Shown piece by piece: positions 25,475-34,184 of a stretch of DNA of 64,000 bases; position 1 is the first letter of the stretch, and each line of letters opens with the position of its first letter. The translations under genes were made by a program, and so were the position numbers. The stretch is from Myroides odoratus DSM 2801 (lineage in GTDB: Bacteria > Bacteroidota > Bacteroidia > Flavobacteriales > Flavobacteriaceae), in assembly GCF_000243275.1 (NCBI RefSeq), contig NZ_CM001437.1, positions 436,459 through 500,458 of the forward strand, in the 5' to 3' direction. The notes under the pieces are model-generated. The model did not search any database. It was not told where the DNA came from and worked only from the letters and a program-made list of their open reading frames with translations.

Positions 25475-27574
25475 TTATTTTATTGTATTCATTTTTAATA
25501 AGCTTGCATTTAATGCTACGACAATTGTACTTGCACTCATTAATACCGCACCTAAAGCGGGACTAAGCATAAAATGGGGATACAAGATTCCAGCAGCTAA
25601 AGGTATTGCGATCACGTTATATCCTACGGCCCACAAGAGGTTTTGAATCATCTTACGGTATGTTTTCTTACCAAATCCAATTAATTTTACCACATCTCTT
25701 GGGTCGCTATTCACCAAAATAATATCTGCTGTTTCTGCCGCTACATCCGTTCCTGATCCAATGGCGATCCCTACATTCGCTTGCGCTAAAGCAGGTGCAT
25801 CATTCACTCCATCCCCAGTCATCGCTACTATTTCTCCCTTAGCTTGGTACTCTTTCACAATTTCTTGTTTATTATGGGGAAGTACATTCGCCAAATAACC
25901 ATCCATGCCCAATTTAGCTGCTACCGAAGCCGCTATTTTCTCATTATCACCTGTAAGCAGAAAGGACTTAATTCCCATTGCTTTTAATTCTGCAATAGCC
26001 TCTGCAGATCCTGTTCTAATTCTATCCGCTAAACTTAAAATACCAACAACTTGATTGTCTATTAATACAAAGTTGACAGTGGCTGTATCTTGATCTATTT
26101 CTTTTGGAATTGGTGGGACAGCGAGGTTATTTGTTGTAAAATAGTTTGGTCCAGCAGCAATTACTTCTTTTCCATTTACCTTCCCCTTTACACCTATTCC
26201 TTGCATATACAGAAAATCTTCTGATTTCCACAAAGGATAAGCATTTGCTTGGAGTACGCGCATAATTCCCTTAGCGATATGATGTTCTGAGTTTTGTTGA
26301 ACTGCAGCTGCGTATTGAATAATTTCTTGGGAAGAATAATCCCCTAAAGGAATAATATCCTGTACTTCATGGGAACCTTCAGTTAACGTACCGGTTTTAT
26401 CAAAAATAATAGTCGTTAAGTTTCTGGTAATTTCAAAAGCTGTTCGGTTTCTGATTAATAGCCCATTGGTAGCTGAGAGTGTCGTCGAAATAGCCACAAC
26501 CAATGGAATTGCAACACCTAAAGCATGCGGACATGCCGTTACCATAACCGTCACCATACGCTCCAAAGCAAAACTCAAGTTTCCTTCTACACTATACCAA
26601 TATGCAAAGGTTGCAACCCCGGCAAATAGGGCGATAAAAGTTAGCCATTTCGCTACTTTATCCGCTAGATTTTGGGTATTCGATTTGGCTGTTTGTGCAT
26701 CTTGAACCAGGGTAATAACTTTGTTTAAGTAACTGTCTTTTCCAACACCGGTTACCCATACTTTTAATGCGCCATCGCCATTGATAGAGCCCGCGATTAC
26801 TTTTGCTTTTACTTCCTTTTTCACCGGAACACTTTCACCCGTCAGCATACTCTCATTAACATAAGACATCCCTTCTATTACCTCTCCATCTGCGGGAATT
26901 TTTTCACCAGGTTTGATAATAACTGTTTCTTTATCCGTTAGTTCGCTTAACTTGATTTTTACGGCCTCCCCTTCACGCTCTACTGTTACTTCATTGGGCA
27001 ATAAAGCAACTAAAGATTGTAATGCCTTAGAAGCCGCCATTTGGGAACGCATTTCTAACCAATGTCCAAGGAGCATTATGACAATAAGGGTAGCCAATTC
27101 CCAGAAGAAATCCATTCCTTCTAAGCCAAATACAACTGCCGTTGAATACGTATAGGCGACCGTAATTGCAATTGCGACTAATGTCATCATTCCAATATTC
27201 TTTGCTTTTACTTCTCCTATCATTCCCTTTAAGAAAGGCATTCCTCCATAGCAATAAATAAATGTTCCCAAAGCAAGTAACACATATTTATCACCTGTAA
27301 AACGCAAAGTAAAACCCAGCCATTGCTGTATCATGGGAGATAAGATGAGAATGGGAATCGTCACTGCTAAGCTCACCCAAAATTTACTTAAAAAAGCATT
27401 GGTACTATGCCCTTTATGTTTATCATGGGTATGTTCCATATGATGATGGTGATGTTCATCATCGGCATGTCCTCCAGTGGCTCCGAATGGAACTAAATCC
27501 ATTCCGCAAATGGGGCATTTTCCAGGTTGATCTTCTAAAATTTGAAGATGCATGGGACAAGTATATTTTTTCAT
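25475..27574 (-). CDS. copB: Copper-translocating P-type ATPase, CopB type
   Basis: A 699-residue P1B-type ATPase that exports copper or silver across the inner membrane. The N-terminus is a heavy-metal-binding domain (YTCPMHLQI...CPICGMDL, residues 4-27), followed by a His-rich tract (residues 36-56). The membrane metal motif is CPH (348-350) rather than CPC, the mark of CopB (P1B-3). TGES (245-248), DKTGT (from 392) and GDGVNDAP complete the catalytic set. Last gene of a copper operon. Confidence 0.95.
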   Translation of the reverse strand: MKKYTCPMHLQILEDQPGKCPICGMDLVPFGATGGHADDEHHHHHMEHTHDKHKGHSTNAFLSKFWVSLAVTIPILILSPMIQQWLGFTLRFTGDKYVLLALGTFIYCYGGMPFLKGMIGEVKAKNIGMMTLVAIAITVAYTYSTAVVFGLEGMDFFWELATLIVIMLLGHWLEMRSQMAASKALQSLVALLPNEVTVEREGEAVKIKLSELTDKETVIIKPGEKIPADGEVIEGMSYVNESMLTGESVPVKKEVKAKVIAGSINGDGALKVWVTGVGKDSYLNKVITLVQDAQTAKSNTQNLADKVAKWLTFIALFAGVATFAYWYSVEGNLSFALERMVTVMVTACPHALGVAIPLVVAISTTLSATNGLLIRNRTAFEITRNLTTIIFDKTGTLTEGSHEVQDIIPLGDYSSQEIIQYAAAVQQNSEHHIAKGIMRVLQANAYPLWKSEDFLYMQGIGVKGKVNGKEVIAAGPNYFTTNNLAVPPIPKEIDQDTATVNFVLIDNQVVGILSLADRIRTGSAEAIAELKAMGIKSFLLTGDNEKIAASVAAKLGMDGYLANVLPHNKQEIVKEYQAKGEIVAMTGDGVNDAPALAQANVGIAIGSGTDVAAETADIILVNSDPRDVVKLIGFGKKTYRKMIQNLLWAVGYNVIAIPLAAGILYPHFMLSPALGAVLMSASTIVVALNASLLKMNTIK

Positions 27575-27578
27575 TGTT

Positions 27579-28034
27579 TTATGGTTTTACTAATGAATTA
27601 AAATAACGAATTAAAATCTCTTCTTCCTCTTTCGTCAAAGCTGTCCCTTGGTGCATTAGGGTATAGGACGTCAAAGGCATTTTTCCTTGCTGAATCTGAT
27701 TGATGATTTGCTTGAACTTCGACCTTCTTTTTCGCGTTCCATAGGTAGCTACCTCATCAAAGTTCAGTTTTTCTTTTCCTTCTACAATGTGCTGTTCCAT
27801 CAACCAGGCCATCGGTTGAATTTTGCTGTACCAAGGGTACGTCGTTTCATTACTATGGCAGTCATAACAGGAGGTTTTCAAGATCGATTGCACTTCTGAA
27901 GGAACTTGAAATACCACATTGAAACTTTCTTCCGCAGGTACCGTATAGGCCTTGATTTCGGGTCTTTTCAATTGAATTAAAGCAAAACAGACCAGTAAGA
28001 AGAAGAAGATATAGGTACTACTTTTACTAAACAT
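27579..28034 (-). CDS. Haem-binding domain protein
   Basis: A 151-residue protein with an N-terminal membrane anchor (residues 8-22) and a periplasmic domain with one CYDCH haem site (residues 56-60), followed by NETTYPWYSKIQPMAWLMEQHI. The pattern matches small Bacteroidota haem-binding proteins (Haem_bd). It lies four bases before copB and is probably co-transcribed. A c-type haem near copper export may act in electron transfer or copper reduction (inference). Confidence 0.85.
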   Translation of the reverse strand: MFSKSSTYIFFFLLVCFALIQLKRPEIKAYTVPAEESFNVVFQVPSEVQSILKTSCYDCHSNETTYPWYSKIQPMAWLMEQHIVEGKEKLNFDEVATYGTRKRRSKFKQIINQIQQGKMPLTSYTLMHQGTALTKEEEEILIRYFNSLVKP

Positions 28035-28105
28035 AGCCTTAAGATTACAAAGTATTTTACCCCCTTATATGCTTATATCAAAGGGGGTAAAATAAAGAGG
28101 TACAA

Positions 28106-28669
28106 TTAATTTAATTCTTCTTGGATTGATCCACAAGACAACATTTTTTCTCCCATATAAGGGTTTCTAAAATCTTTCGTTGTACTCAACCAAAAAGCAC
28201 CTTCTCCTCCCTTAACCATAGGGCAGAAAACTTTGTAATATGGTTTTGAAATACCAAATAGTTGTACTAAATCATAGATATCTGTACTAATTTCTACTAA
28301 ATGTTCTCTTTGGTGTGCAATATCCCCAACATTATCTTCAATATGTTCTGCGTTTTCTTTAATATTAGCAGCAATATCTTGGTAAGTATCTTTTTGTTCT
28401 GCATCAAAATGAGCGCCCTCTATCTTTTGTAAAGCCACTAACATCCCCGTCGCTGCCTTAGCCGTTTCTTCAGCATTATCAGAGGACAAAGCAAAAGTCA
28501 TATGATCATAATGCCCTAACAATTCTGTAAAATCTACTGCTTCTGCTGGCTTTTCCGGTATCGTTTCCGTTGGTGTATCCGCTACTGTTGGTGCAGCTTC
28601 TTTTTTATCGTTACACGCTGTTAAAGTAACCAATGAAGTGGCGATTAACCCTAAAACTAAGTATTTCAT
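28106..28669 (-). CDS. DUF3347 lipoprotein of the copper operon
   Basis: A 187-residue lipoprotein with lipobox TLTAC (Cys19) and an acidic Pro/Glu linker. The C-terminal motif CPMV...GAFWLSTTKDFRNPYMGEKMLSCG is the signature of DUF3347, often found with copper resistance and CusB-like proteins. The Cys-Pro-Met and MLSCG residues are likely copper ligands. Placed at the membrane surface, it could pass copper to exporters. It is 72 bases upstream of the haem-protein gene. Confidence 0.87.
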   Translation of the reverse strand: MKYLVLGLIATSLVTLTACNDKKEAAPTVADTPTETIPEKPAEAVDFTELLGHYDHMTFALSSDNAEETAKAATGMLVALQKIEGAHFDAEQKDTYQDIAANIKENAEHIEDNVGDIAHQREHLVEISTDIYDLVQLFGISKPYYKVFCPMVKGGEGAFWLSTTKDFRNPYMGEKMLSCGSIQEELN

Positions 28670-28867
28670 CTTTTGTGAATTTTTAAATTAGATTATATAT
28701 TATGTATTTATAAAAACATTTATTTCCAATACGCTATCCTATTTTCAATCTTGTAAATGGAACAACAGCTAGCGCAGTCCTTGTCAAAGAAGGACGGCGA
28801 AAATAAAGGATTCGAAAACTACTTTTCGTTTTCGACAAGACACATCTTAGGCTATACAGCCTAGTAT

Positions 28868-29260
28868 TTAACCTATTTTAGGAGGTAACCAAATTGAAAA
28901 TTCCCCCGAAGGATATTGGGGTTGACGATAAACGGGATAACTGTGTTTATCTTTAAATATAAGCACAGCATAAGACTGCTTTTCCAATGGAGCAAGTAGC
29001 AAAATATGGCACGGACCTTGGCAAAAAAATTGACAACAATCGCCATGGGAACGAGAACCTTCTCCTGCATCTGCACAACAAGCATTTCCGCAAAAACTAC
29101 CTTCATGATGAGTGAGTGAAGAAGACAGAGTAGTCCCTACCACTGTTTCATGAGATACCCTAGTATCATCAGTATGGACAGCACAAGCCAATAGCTCACT
29201 TGGAAGGAAAAAAATTCCAAGTAGAACTAATTTTATTACTATATTCCATACTTTATGCAT
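28868..29260 (-). CDS. Secreted Cys/His-rich protein, likely copper binding
   Basis: A 130-residue exported protein with signal peptide ending at LLACA. The middle (residues 52-88) is dense in possible metal ligands: HHEGSFCGNACCADAG, HGDCC and FCQGPCHILLL. The C-terminal part is beta-rich. First gene on the minus strand before DUF3347, haem-binding and CopB genes, so a periplasmic metal-buffering role is inferred. The gap to the next gene (198 bases) allows a second promoter. Confidence 0.75.
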   Translation of the reverse strand: MHKVWNIVIKLVLLGIFFLPSELLACAVHTDDTRVSHETVVGTTLSSSLTHHEGSFCGNACCADAGEGSRSHGDCCQFFCQGPCHILLLAPLEKQSYAVLIFKDKHSYPVYRQPQYPSGEFSIWLPPKIG

Positions 29261-29425
29261 ACAAAGTCTTCTATTTCTGACGGTAACACCAAAGATAGGT
29301 TTTATTTTTCGGAATACAAGAAAGAGAACCTACTATTAAAGCTTTACAATTCGAAGTGAGAATCTTCCTTTTTTTCCAATTCACTCTTTTTTTTACTTCT
29401 TCCTTTTTTTTATCAAAATTATTTA

Positions 29426-29444
29426 TAACTTTGTTTTTCAAAGT
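29426..29444 (+). promoter_or_regulatory. Operator 1 with overlapping -7 box
   Basis: ACTTTG-TTTTT-CAAAGT (29428-29444) is a perfect inverted repeat that overlaps TAACTTTG (29426-29433), a -7 promoter box, and ends 9 bases before the ATG. The same palindrome (spacer AAAAA) stands before creD. It is the probable binding site of the winged-helix regulator two genes downstream. Confidence 0.7.
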
Positions 29445-29453
29445 ACTTTTCAA

Positions 29454-30059
29454 ATGAACACAAAAGCAATCGAAGATTTACAGCAAATCAAGTCCATCAT
29501 GGAACGTTCTACTAAGTTTTTAAGCTTAAGTGGTTGGAGTGGTATCTGGGTTGGTATTTGTGGCTTAGCTGCAAGTGCTATTTTATATACGTGGCAATCC
29601 AATACAAGCGCAGCACAAGTTTTATCTTATAATGCTGTAAACTTACTCTTATTAGCATTAATTACGCTTGGCATTGCTTTAGGTGGTGGACTTTACTTTA
29701 CGATCCAAAAGACAAAAAAACAAGGTATTCCTTTTCTAACTAACGTGACGAAACGCTTACTCCTTCGCTTTTTATTTCCTCTAATACTAGGCGGAATCCT
29801 GTGTATTGTCTTTTATTCTAAATCTCTCCTCGAACTTACGTTACCTACTACCCTTTTATTTTATGGGTTGGCTTTGTATAGTATTCAAGAAGATACCGTC
29901 AAAGAAATTAAAGCTATTGCCTTTATCGAAATTGTATTGGGTTTATTGGCTTTTTATTTTTCCGCACATTCACTTGTGTTTTGGGCTTTAGGATTTGGGT
30001 TAACTCATCTCCTTTATGGTTTAATTTTATGGAATAAGTACGACAAAAGAGCAAATTAG
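29454..30059 (+). CDS. Membrane protein of the creD regulon
   Basis: A 201-residue inner-membrane protein with about six hydrophobic segments after an amphipathic start (AIEDLQQIKSIMERSTKFLSLSGWSGIW). The type is common in Bacteroidota next to a small wHTH regulator. It precedes the regulator gene by six bases, and an operator palindrome covers its promoter. Function unknown; probably a membrane sensor or part of an envelope response. Confidence 0.82.
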   Translation: MNTKAIEDLQQIKSIMERSTKFLSLSGWSGIWVGICGLAASAILYTWQSNTSAAQVLSYNAVNLLLLALITLGIALGGGLYFTIQKTKKQGIPFLTNVTKRLLLRFLFPLILGGILCIVFYSKSLLELTLPTTLLFYGLALYSIQEDTVKEIKAIAFIEIVLGLLAFYFSAHSLVFWALGFGLTHLLYGLILWNKYDKRAN

Positions 30060-30065
30060 AAAGAC

Positions 30066-30365
30066 ATGAAATTTGATATTGAACAATTAAATAAAGTATT
30101 TGACAATCGTATTCGCGTTGGAATTATGAGCGGATTGATGGTTAATGAAACCTTGTCTTTCAAAGATTTAAAAGAATATCTCGCACTGACCGATGGCAAC
30201 CTTGCTTCTCATTTAAAAAATTTAGAGGACAGTCAATATATTACCGTACACAAAGGTTTTATTGGTCGTAAAACCAATACTGTTTACAGCGCTACAGCAG
30301 AAGGCAAATTGGCCTTCAAACAACACTTGGCTTATTTAGAAAATTTAATACAGAAACTAAAATAA
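30066..30365 (+). CDS. Winged-helix transcriptional regulator (HTH_34 type)
   Basis: A 99-residue DNA-binding protein with a compact winged helix: LNKVFDNRIRVGIMSGLMVNETLSFKDLKEYLALTDGNLASHLKNLE, then the wing YITVHKGFIGRKTNTVYSAT and a helix AYLENLIQKL. It resembles the small ArsR/MarR-like regulators of Bacteroidota. Two identical palindromes, ACTTTG-N5-CAAAGT, flank the gene cluster, which suggests it represses the membrane-protein gene, itself and creD. Confidence 0.9.
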   Translation: MKFDIEQLNKVFDNRIRVGIMSGLMVNETLSFKDLKEYLALTDGNLASHLKNLEDSQYITVHKGFIGRKTNTVYSATAEGKLAFKQHLAYLENLIQKLK

Positions 30366-30380
30366 TTTTTTTTACTCATT

Positions 30381-30398
30381 TACTTTGAAAAACAAAGT
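30381..30398 (+). promoter_or_regulatory. Operator 2 before creD
   Basis: ACTTTG-AAAAA-CAAAGT (30382-30398) repeats the palindrome of operator 1, followed by the same GTACTTTT. It lies 19 bases before the creD start and overlaps a likely -7 region (TTACTTTG). Confidence 0.7.
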
Positions 30399-30417
30399 AC
30401 TTTTAAAATTAAAAAAC

Positions 30418-31704
30418 ATGGAAAAAGAAACAAAAAAACACTTATTTAAAGGGTTAGCCATCGCAGCCTTAACCTTGGGCTTACTAATTTTCATCCCGAT
30501 CATCGGAAGTATTATTTCCGAACGTTCAGCTTTTCAAACCGAAGTTGTACAAGAAGTATCTGAAAAATGGGGAGATCAACAAACCTTATATGGTCCATTT
30601 ATCTTATTAGAATACAGAGTTGCTACTATCAATGAAAAAAATGAAGTCTTGTATCAACGAGAAAGAGCATTATTCTCCCCTACAACACAGACAATAACGG
30701 GTTCCATTTCAACAACAACCAAAAAACGAAGCTTGTACCAAGTTACGTTATACAATACAGATCTTCTCATCGAGGCTCAATTTGAAGCACAAGAAAAGCT
30801 CCTTGCCTCTCTTGGAACTCAAGGGAATCCTGAAATTACAAGTAAGAAAATTCTCTACGGCATTTCGGATACCAAAGGGCTTTCCGAAGCTCTAGCCTTA
30901 TTGAATACTCCTGGCAAAGTATTTACGTTGAACGATAATCCCATTATAGAGCAAATTCCCTTTTTAAGCTTAGACTATACTGCGGAAGAATCAACACCTA
31001 CTGCAATCAAACTCCCTCTCAAACTAAAAGGCTCTTCAAATTTGCAGTTTCTCGCTCACGCAACAACAACAAAAGTCAATATAAAAAGTGATTACCACGA
31101 TGTAAAATACATCGGAAATTACCTGCCTGAGGAGTCTGAAAAAGGGAAAGAACAAGCGAGTAGCACTTGGAATATTTATCAGCCTTTACCTCTAAATACA
31201 ACATCTATACGCAACCTAACGTTTGATAAATACACCTTTGGGATTGAATTTTTAGAACTCAATAATTTTTATTCTAAAATTGATCGCTCTATTAAGTATG
31301 CCTTACTCTTTGTAGGACTTACCTTTATTGTTTTTTACTTTTTAGAAAATATTAAAAACCTAAAAATCAATTTAATTCAATACGCTTTGATCGGGTTTGC
31401 TATTTTCTTAAACTACATTTTACTGCTTTCTTTTTCAGAATACCTAGGTTTTAGCATTTCCTATGTTCTTTCCTCTTTATCTACGATAATACTCATCACC
31501 ATTTTTACCTGGAAAATTTCCAAAAACAAGAGCAGTACGGGTACTATATTTGGTTTACTTCTACTACTATATGGTTTACTCTACTTTTTAATTGAACTAA
31601 AAGAAACGGCCTTACTTGTAGGAAGTATTAGCATCTTTATTATCCTTGCTGTCTTAATGCAATTTTCAATCAAAATGACAGCATCTAAAAAAGAGGAAGA
31701 ATAA
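30418..31704 (+). CDS. creD: CreD family inner-membrane protein
   Basis: A 428-residue inner-membrane protein of the CreD (cell envelope integrity, colicin-tolerance) family. Seen: one N-terminal membrane segment, a periplasmic domain with LYGPFILLEYR near residue 55, then a C-terminal bundle of about six hydrophobic segments (residues 289-420). Start at ATG 30418 (MEKETKKHLF), 19 bases after operator 2. It ends in a strong terminator. Envelope-stress role is from family knowledge. Confidence 0.92.
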   Translation: MEKETKKHLFKGLAIAALTLGLLIFIPIIGSIISERSAFQTEVVQEVSEKWGDQQTLYGPFILLEYRVATINEKNEVLYQRERALFSPTTQTITGSISTTTKKRSLYQVTLYNTDLLIEAQFEAQEKLLASLGTQGNPEITSKKILYGISDTKGLSEALALLNTPGKVFTLNDNPIIEQIPFLSLDYTAEESTPTAIKLPLKLKGSSNLQFLAHATTTKVNIKSDYHDVKYIGNYLPEESEKGKEQASSTWNIYQPLPLNTTSIRNLTFDKYTFGIEFLELNNFYSKIDRSIKYALLFVGLTFIVFYFLENIKNLKINLIQYALIGFAIFLNYILLLSFSEYLGFSISYVLSSLSTIILITIFTWKISKNKSSTGTIFGLLLLLYGLLYFLIELKETALLVGSISIFIILAVLMQFSIKMTASKKEEE

Positions 31705-31746
31705 ACAAGACTGAAGAACATTTCTATTTTAGAATATGAACATAAA

Positions 31747-31785
31747 AAACACGGCATGCAAAATTAATTGCATGCCGTGTTTTTC
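31747..31785 (+). terminator. Terminator after creD
   Basis: Perfect stem ACACGGCATGCAA / TTGCATGCCGTGT followed by T-run. Confidence 0.9.
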
Positions 31786-31867
31786 TATTTTATGCTAAGT
31801 TCTATTGACCTTACTCCGTTATTCTTTCTTGATTATTTCATTTTACAAAAAACGAAGATAACAAGTA

Positions 31868-33256
31868 TTACCCCATTTTATAGGCTTCAATTTCTTCCAC
31901 TGTACGGATTAATTCAGGTCCTAATTGGCGATATCCCTTTTCTTGAATGAGAAAGTTATCTTCAATTCGAATTCCACCAAACCCTTGGTATTGCTTTAGC
32001 TTTTCATAATTGATGAAATCGAGGTATTTCTTTTCAGCCTCCCAACGTTGAATCAGTTCTGGAATAAAGTAAATTCCAGGTTCAACAGTCACTACATGAC
32101 CTACTTTTAGCGCTTTACCTAAACGAAGTGATTTAAGTCCAAATTGCTGTTTTTCTTTAGGTTCACTTGGGGTATATCCCACATATTGTTCTCCTAAATC
32201 TTCCATATCATGCACATCTAATCCCATCATGTGTCCTAAACCACATTGAAAAAACATAGTATGTGCGTGTGCTTCCACAGCATCTGCAGCATTCCCTTTC
32301 ATCAATCCAAAATCTATTAATCCTTGCGTAAGAATTAAGGCAGCATGCAAGTGTACGTCTTTAAACTTTACGCCTGCTTTCAATTGATTTTTCGCCTCTT
32401 CAAAAGCAGTGAGTACAACTTGATATAGATCGCGTTGTTCCGCTGTAAAACGCTGATCAACCGGAAAAGTTCGCGTTAAATCAGAAGCATAGCCCATGGG
32501 TACTTCACAGCCCGAATCATTCAGTAGTAATTGTCCTGATTGCAATGTATTCCCCTGATAGTGATTGTGTAAAATTCCTCCTTGAACCGTTACAATTGAC
32601 GGATATGCTAAGGCACAATCTTCTTGCGCTGCAATTTGTTGAATAGCTGCTGCAATTTCGTATTCTTTCACCCCTGGTTTTGCTAGACGCATTGCTGCTA
32701 AATGCATACGTGTAGAAATAGTCAAGGCTTTTTCAATTTCGCTAATTTCCTGTTCTTCTTTAATTTCTCTTTGTGCCACTATGGCTTGAATCAACACTGT
32801 TGAAGGATGAAAATCAGCGATTGCCACGTGAAGTAATGCACTGAGTGCAATCTTGTTTGCGGGTTGATAAGGCGGCAGATAATGGATTTTTCGCTTTGCT
32901 TTTTGAGCATCAGCAATATACGTTGCTAATTCGCCATACGGACGCGTTTCTGTCACCCCTGTTTTCTCGCATTTCGCTTTTAGCGTTTCTTGTCTTCCCA
33001 TCCAAACTAAAGCATCCATCGACAATTCATCACCAAAAATCAACGTTTTATTTGCATCCAAATCAACAACTGCTGCGATATGCGCCTGTTGAATACCGAA
33101 ATAGTACAAAAACGTACTATCTTGTCTAAAACGATAGGTATTATCTTCAAAATTAATGGGATTTTCTCCATTACTTAAGAACAATAAAAGTCCGGTGTCT
33201 TCTACTCGCTGTATTAATTTTTCTCTTCGTTTGAGATAGGTTTGTGTACTAAACAT
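31868..33256 (-). CDS. Aminopeptidase P family (Xaa-Pro) metallopeptidase
   Basis: A cytoplasmic M24-family enzyme that removes residues before proline, 462 residues. Metal ligands seen: Asp247 (LLNDSG), Asp259 (YASDLTRTFP), His342 (GLGHMMGLDVHD), Glu392 (VEPGIY) and Glu432 (IRIEDNF). The N-terminal domain (residues 1-170) has the creatinase-like fold. It stands alone, 53 bases from an SDR gene on the same strand. Confidence 0.93.
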   Translation of the reverse strand: MFSTQTYLKRREKLIQRVEDTGLLLFLSNGENPINFEDNTYRFRQDSTFLYYFGIQQAHIAAVVDLDANKTLIFGDELSMDALVWMGRQETLKAKCEKTGVTETRPYGELATYIADAQKAKRKIHYLPPYQPANKIALSALLHVAIADFHPSTVLIQAIVAQREIKEEQEISEIEKALTISTRMHLAAMRLAKPGVKEYEIAAAIQQIAAQEDCALAYPSIVTVQGGILHNHYQGNTLQSGQLLLNDSGCEVPMGYASDLTRTFPVDQRFTAEQRDLYQVVLTAFEEAKNQLKAGVKFKDVHLHAALILTQGLIDFGLMKGNAADAVEAHAHTMFFQCGLGHMMGLDVHDMEDLGEQYVGYTPSEPKEKQQFGLKSLRLGKALKVGHVVTVEPGIYFIPELIQRWEAEKKYLDFINYEKLKQYQGFGGIRIEDNFLIQEKGYRQLGPELIRTVEEIEAYKMG

Positions 33257-33309
33257 GGTGTTTGATTTAAAAAAGTAAGGTACAATTTATTTGGAGCATG
33301 ATAATCAAC

Positions 33310-34026
33310 TTATACGTTAAAATCTTGCATGGCAGGCATGTCAATTTCCTTCACACAAGTAGCTTTACTTGTACTTAAGATAAAGCGAATAGCAGCCAAT
33401 ACATCCGTTAAAGGAATTAATGCCCCTGCTGTTTCTTCGATTACTTGCTCTGGTGATACAGTATAATCACATTCCGTAGCTAAGTATCCCAAATTGAGGA
33501 TACTAATGCCAATAGCGTGCTCGCGCAACGTTTCGCGCAAGGCATGAACCATGCCCCTCAAGGCAAATTTAGAAGTTGAAAAAGCCACCTCTTTTCCCTT
33601 GTGGTTTTCTAGCCCCCAAGTTGATCCAATAAGGATAATTTTCGCGTTTTCACTGCCTTTTAGATTCTTAAGAAAAGCGTGTAAGGATAAAATACAAGCC
33701 GTAATATTCGTTTGTATAATTTGTACAATTTCAGCAGTAGAAGATTGTTCAAAATCATAAGCATCCGAAAATGCTTCTTGTTCCCAAATACCAACATTGT
33801 AAATCAGATAATCGAGAGGCGTATCACCTACGATCGCTTCAACCGCACTTACCGCTTCTGTTGGTTGAGACAAATCAGCCTGAATCCACACCAAATTATC
33901 TTTTGCATCAGTTGGTTTTGATCGAGAAACGCCAAATACCACATCTTGTTCCTGAGGAATTGCTTGTGCAAGGGCTCTTCCCAAACCTTTGCTGATTCCG
34001 TATATTAAATATTTTTTAGCCATCAT
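33310..34026 (-). CDS. SDR-family protein lacking the catalytic Tyr
   Basis: A 238-residue Rossmann-fold oxidoreductase of the short-chain dehydrogenase family. The cofactor loop GISKGLG (residues 10-16) and YNVG (76-79) are present, and Ser135 stands at IGST. The usual active-site YxxxK reads FSTSK, with Phe149 in place of Tyr and Lys153 kept. It may have lost the classical activity or act as a binding protein. An in-frame ATG at 34023 is an equally good start. It shares a strand with the aminopeptidase gene. Confidence 0.85.
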   Translation of the reverse strand: MMAKKYLIYGISKGLGRALAQAIPQEQDVVFGVSRSKPTDAKDNLVWIQADLSQPTEAVSAVEAIVGDTPLDYLIYNVGIWEQEAFSDAYDFEQSSTAEIVQIIQTNITACILSLHAFLKNLKGSENAKIILIGSTWGLENHKGKEVAFSTSKFALRGMVHALRETLREHAIGISILNLGYLATECDYTVSPEQVIEETAGALIPLTDVLAAIRFILSTSKATCVKEIDMPAMQDFNV

Positions 34027-34184
34027 TACTTATTTACACACAAAGCTAGCTGAGTTTCTACGACATTCCCTATTTTTAAGAAAAAATTAAATTATTCTCA
34101 ATATATACAGACAAAATAACTTTTTTAATTGAAAATAAGCCAAAATAAAATTTAATAAGTGTATATTTACCCTAAAAATTTAAG

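Noticed and set aside
28735..28865. Terminator or riboswitch in the gap of the copper operon
   Set aside because: There are hairpins such as GTCCTT/AAGGAC and AGGCT/AGCCT, but no T-run or known aptamer pattern; not enough to call.
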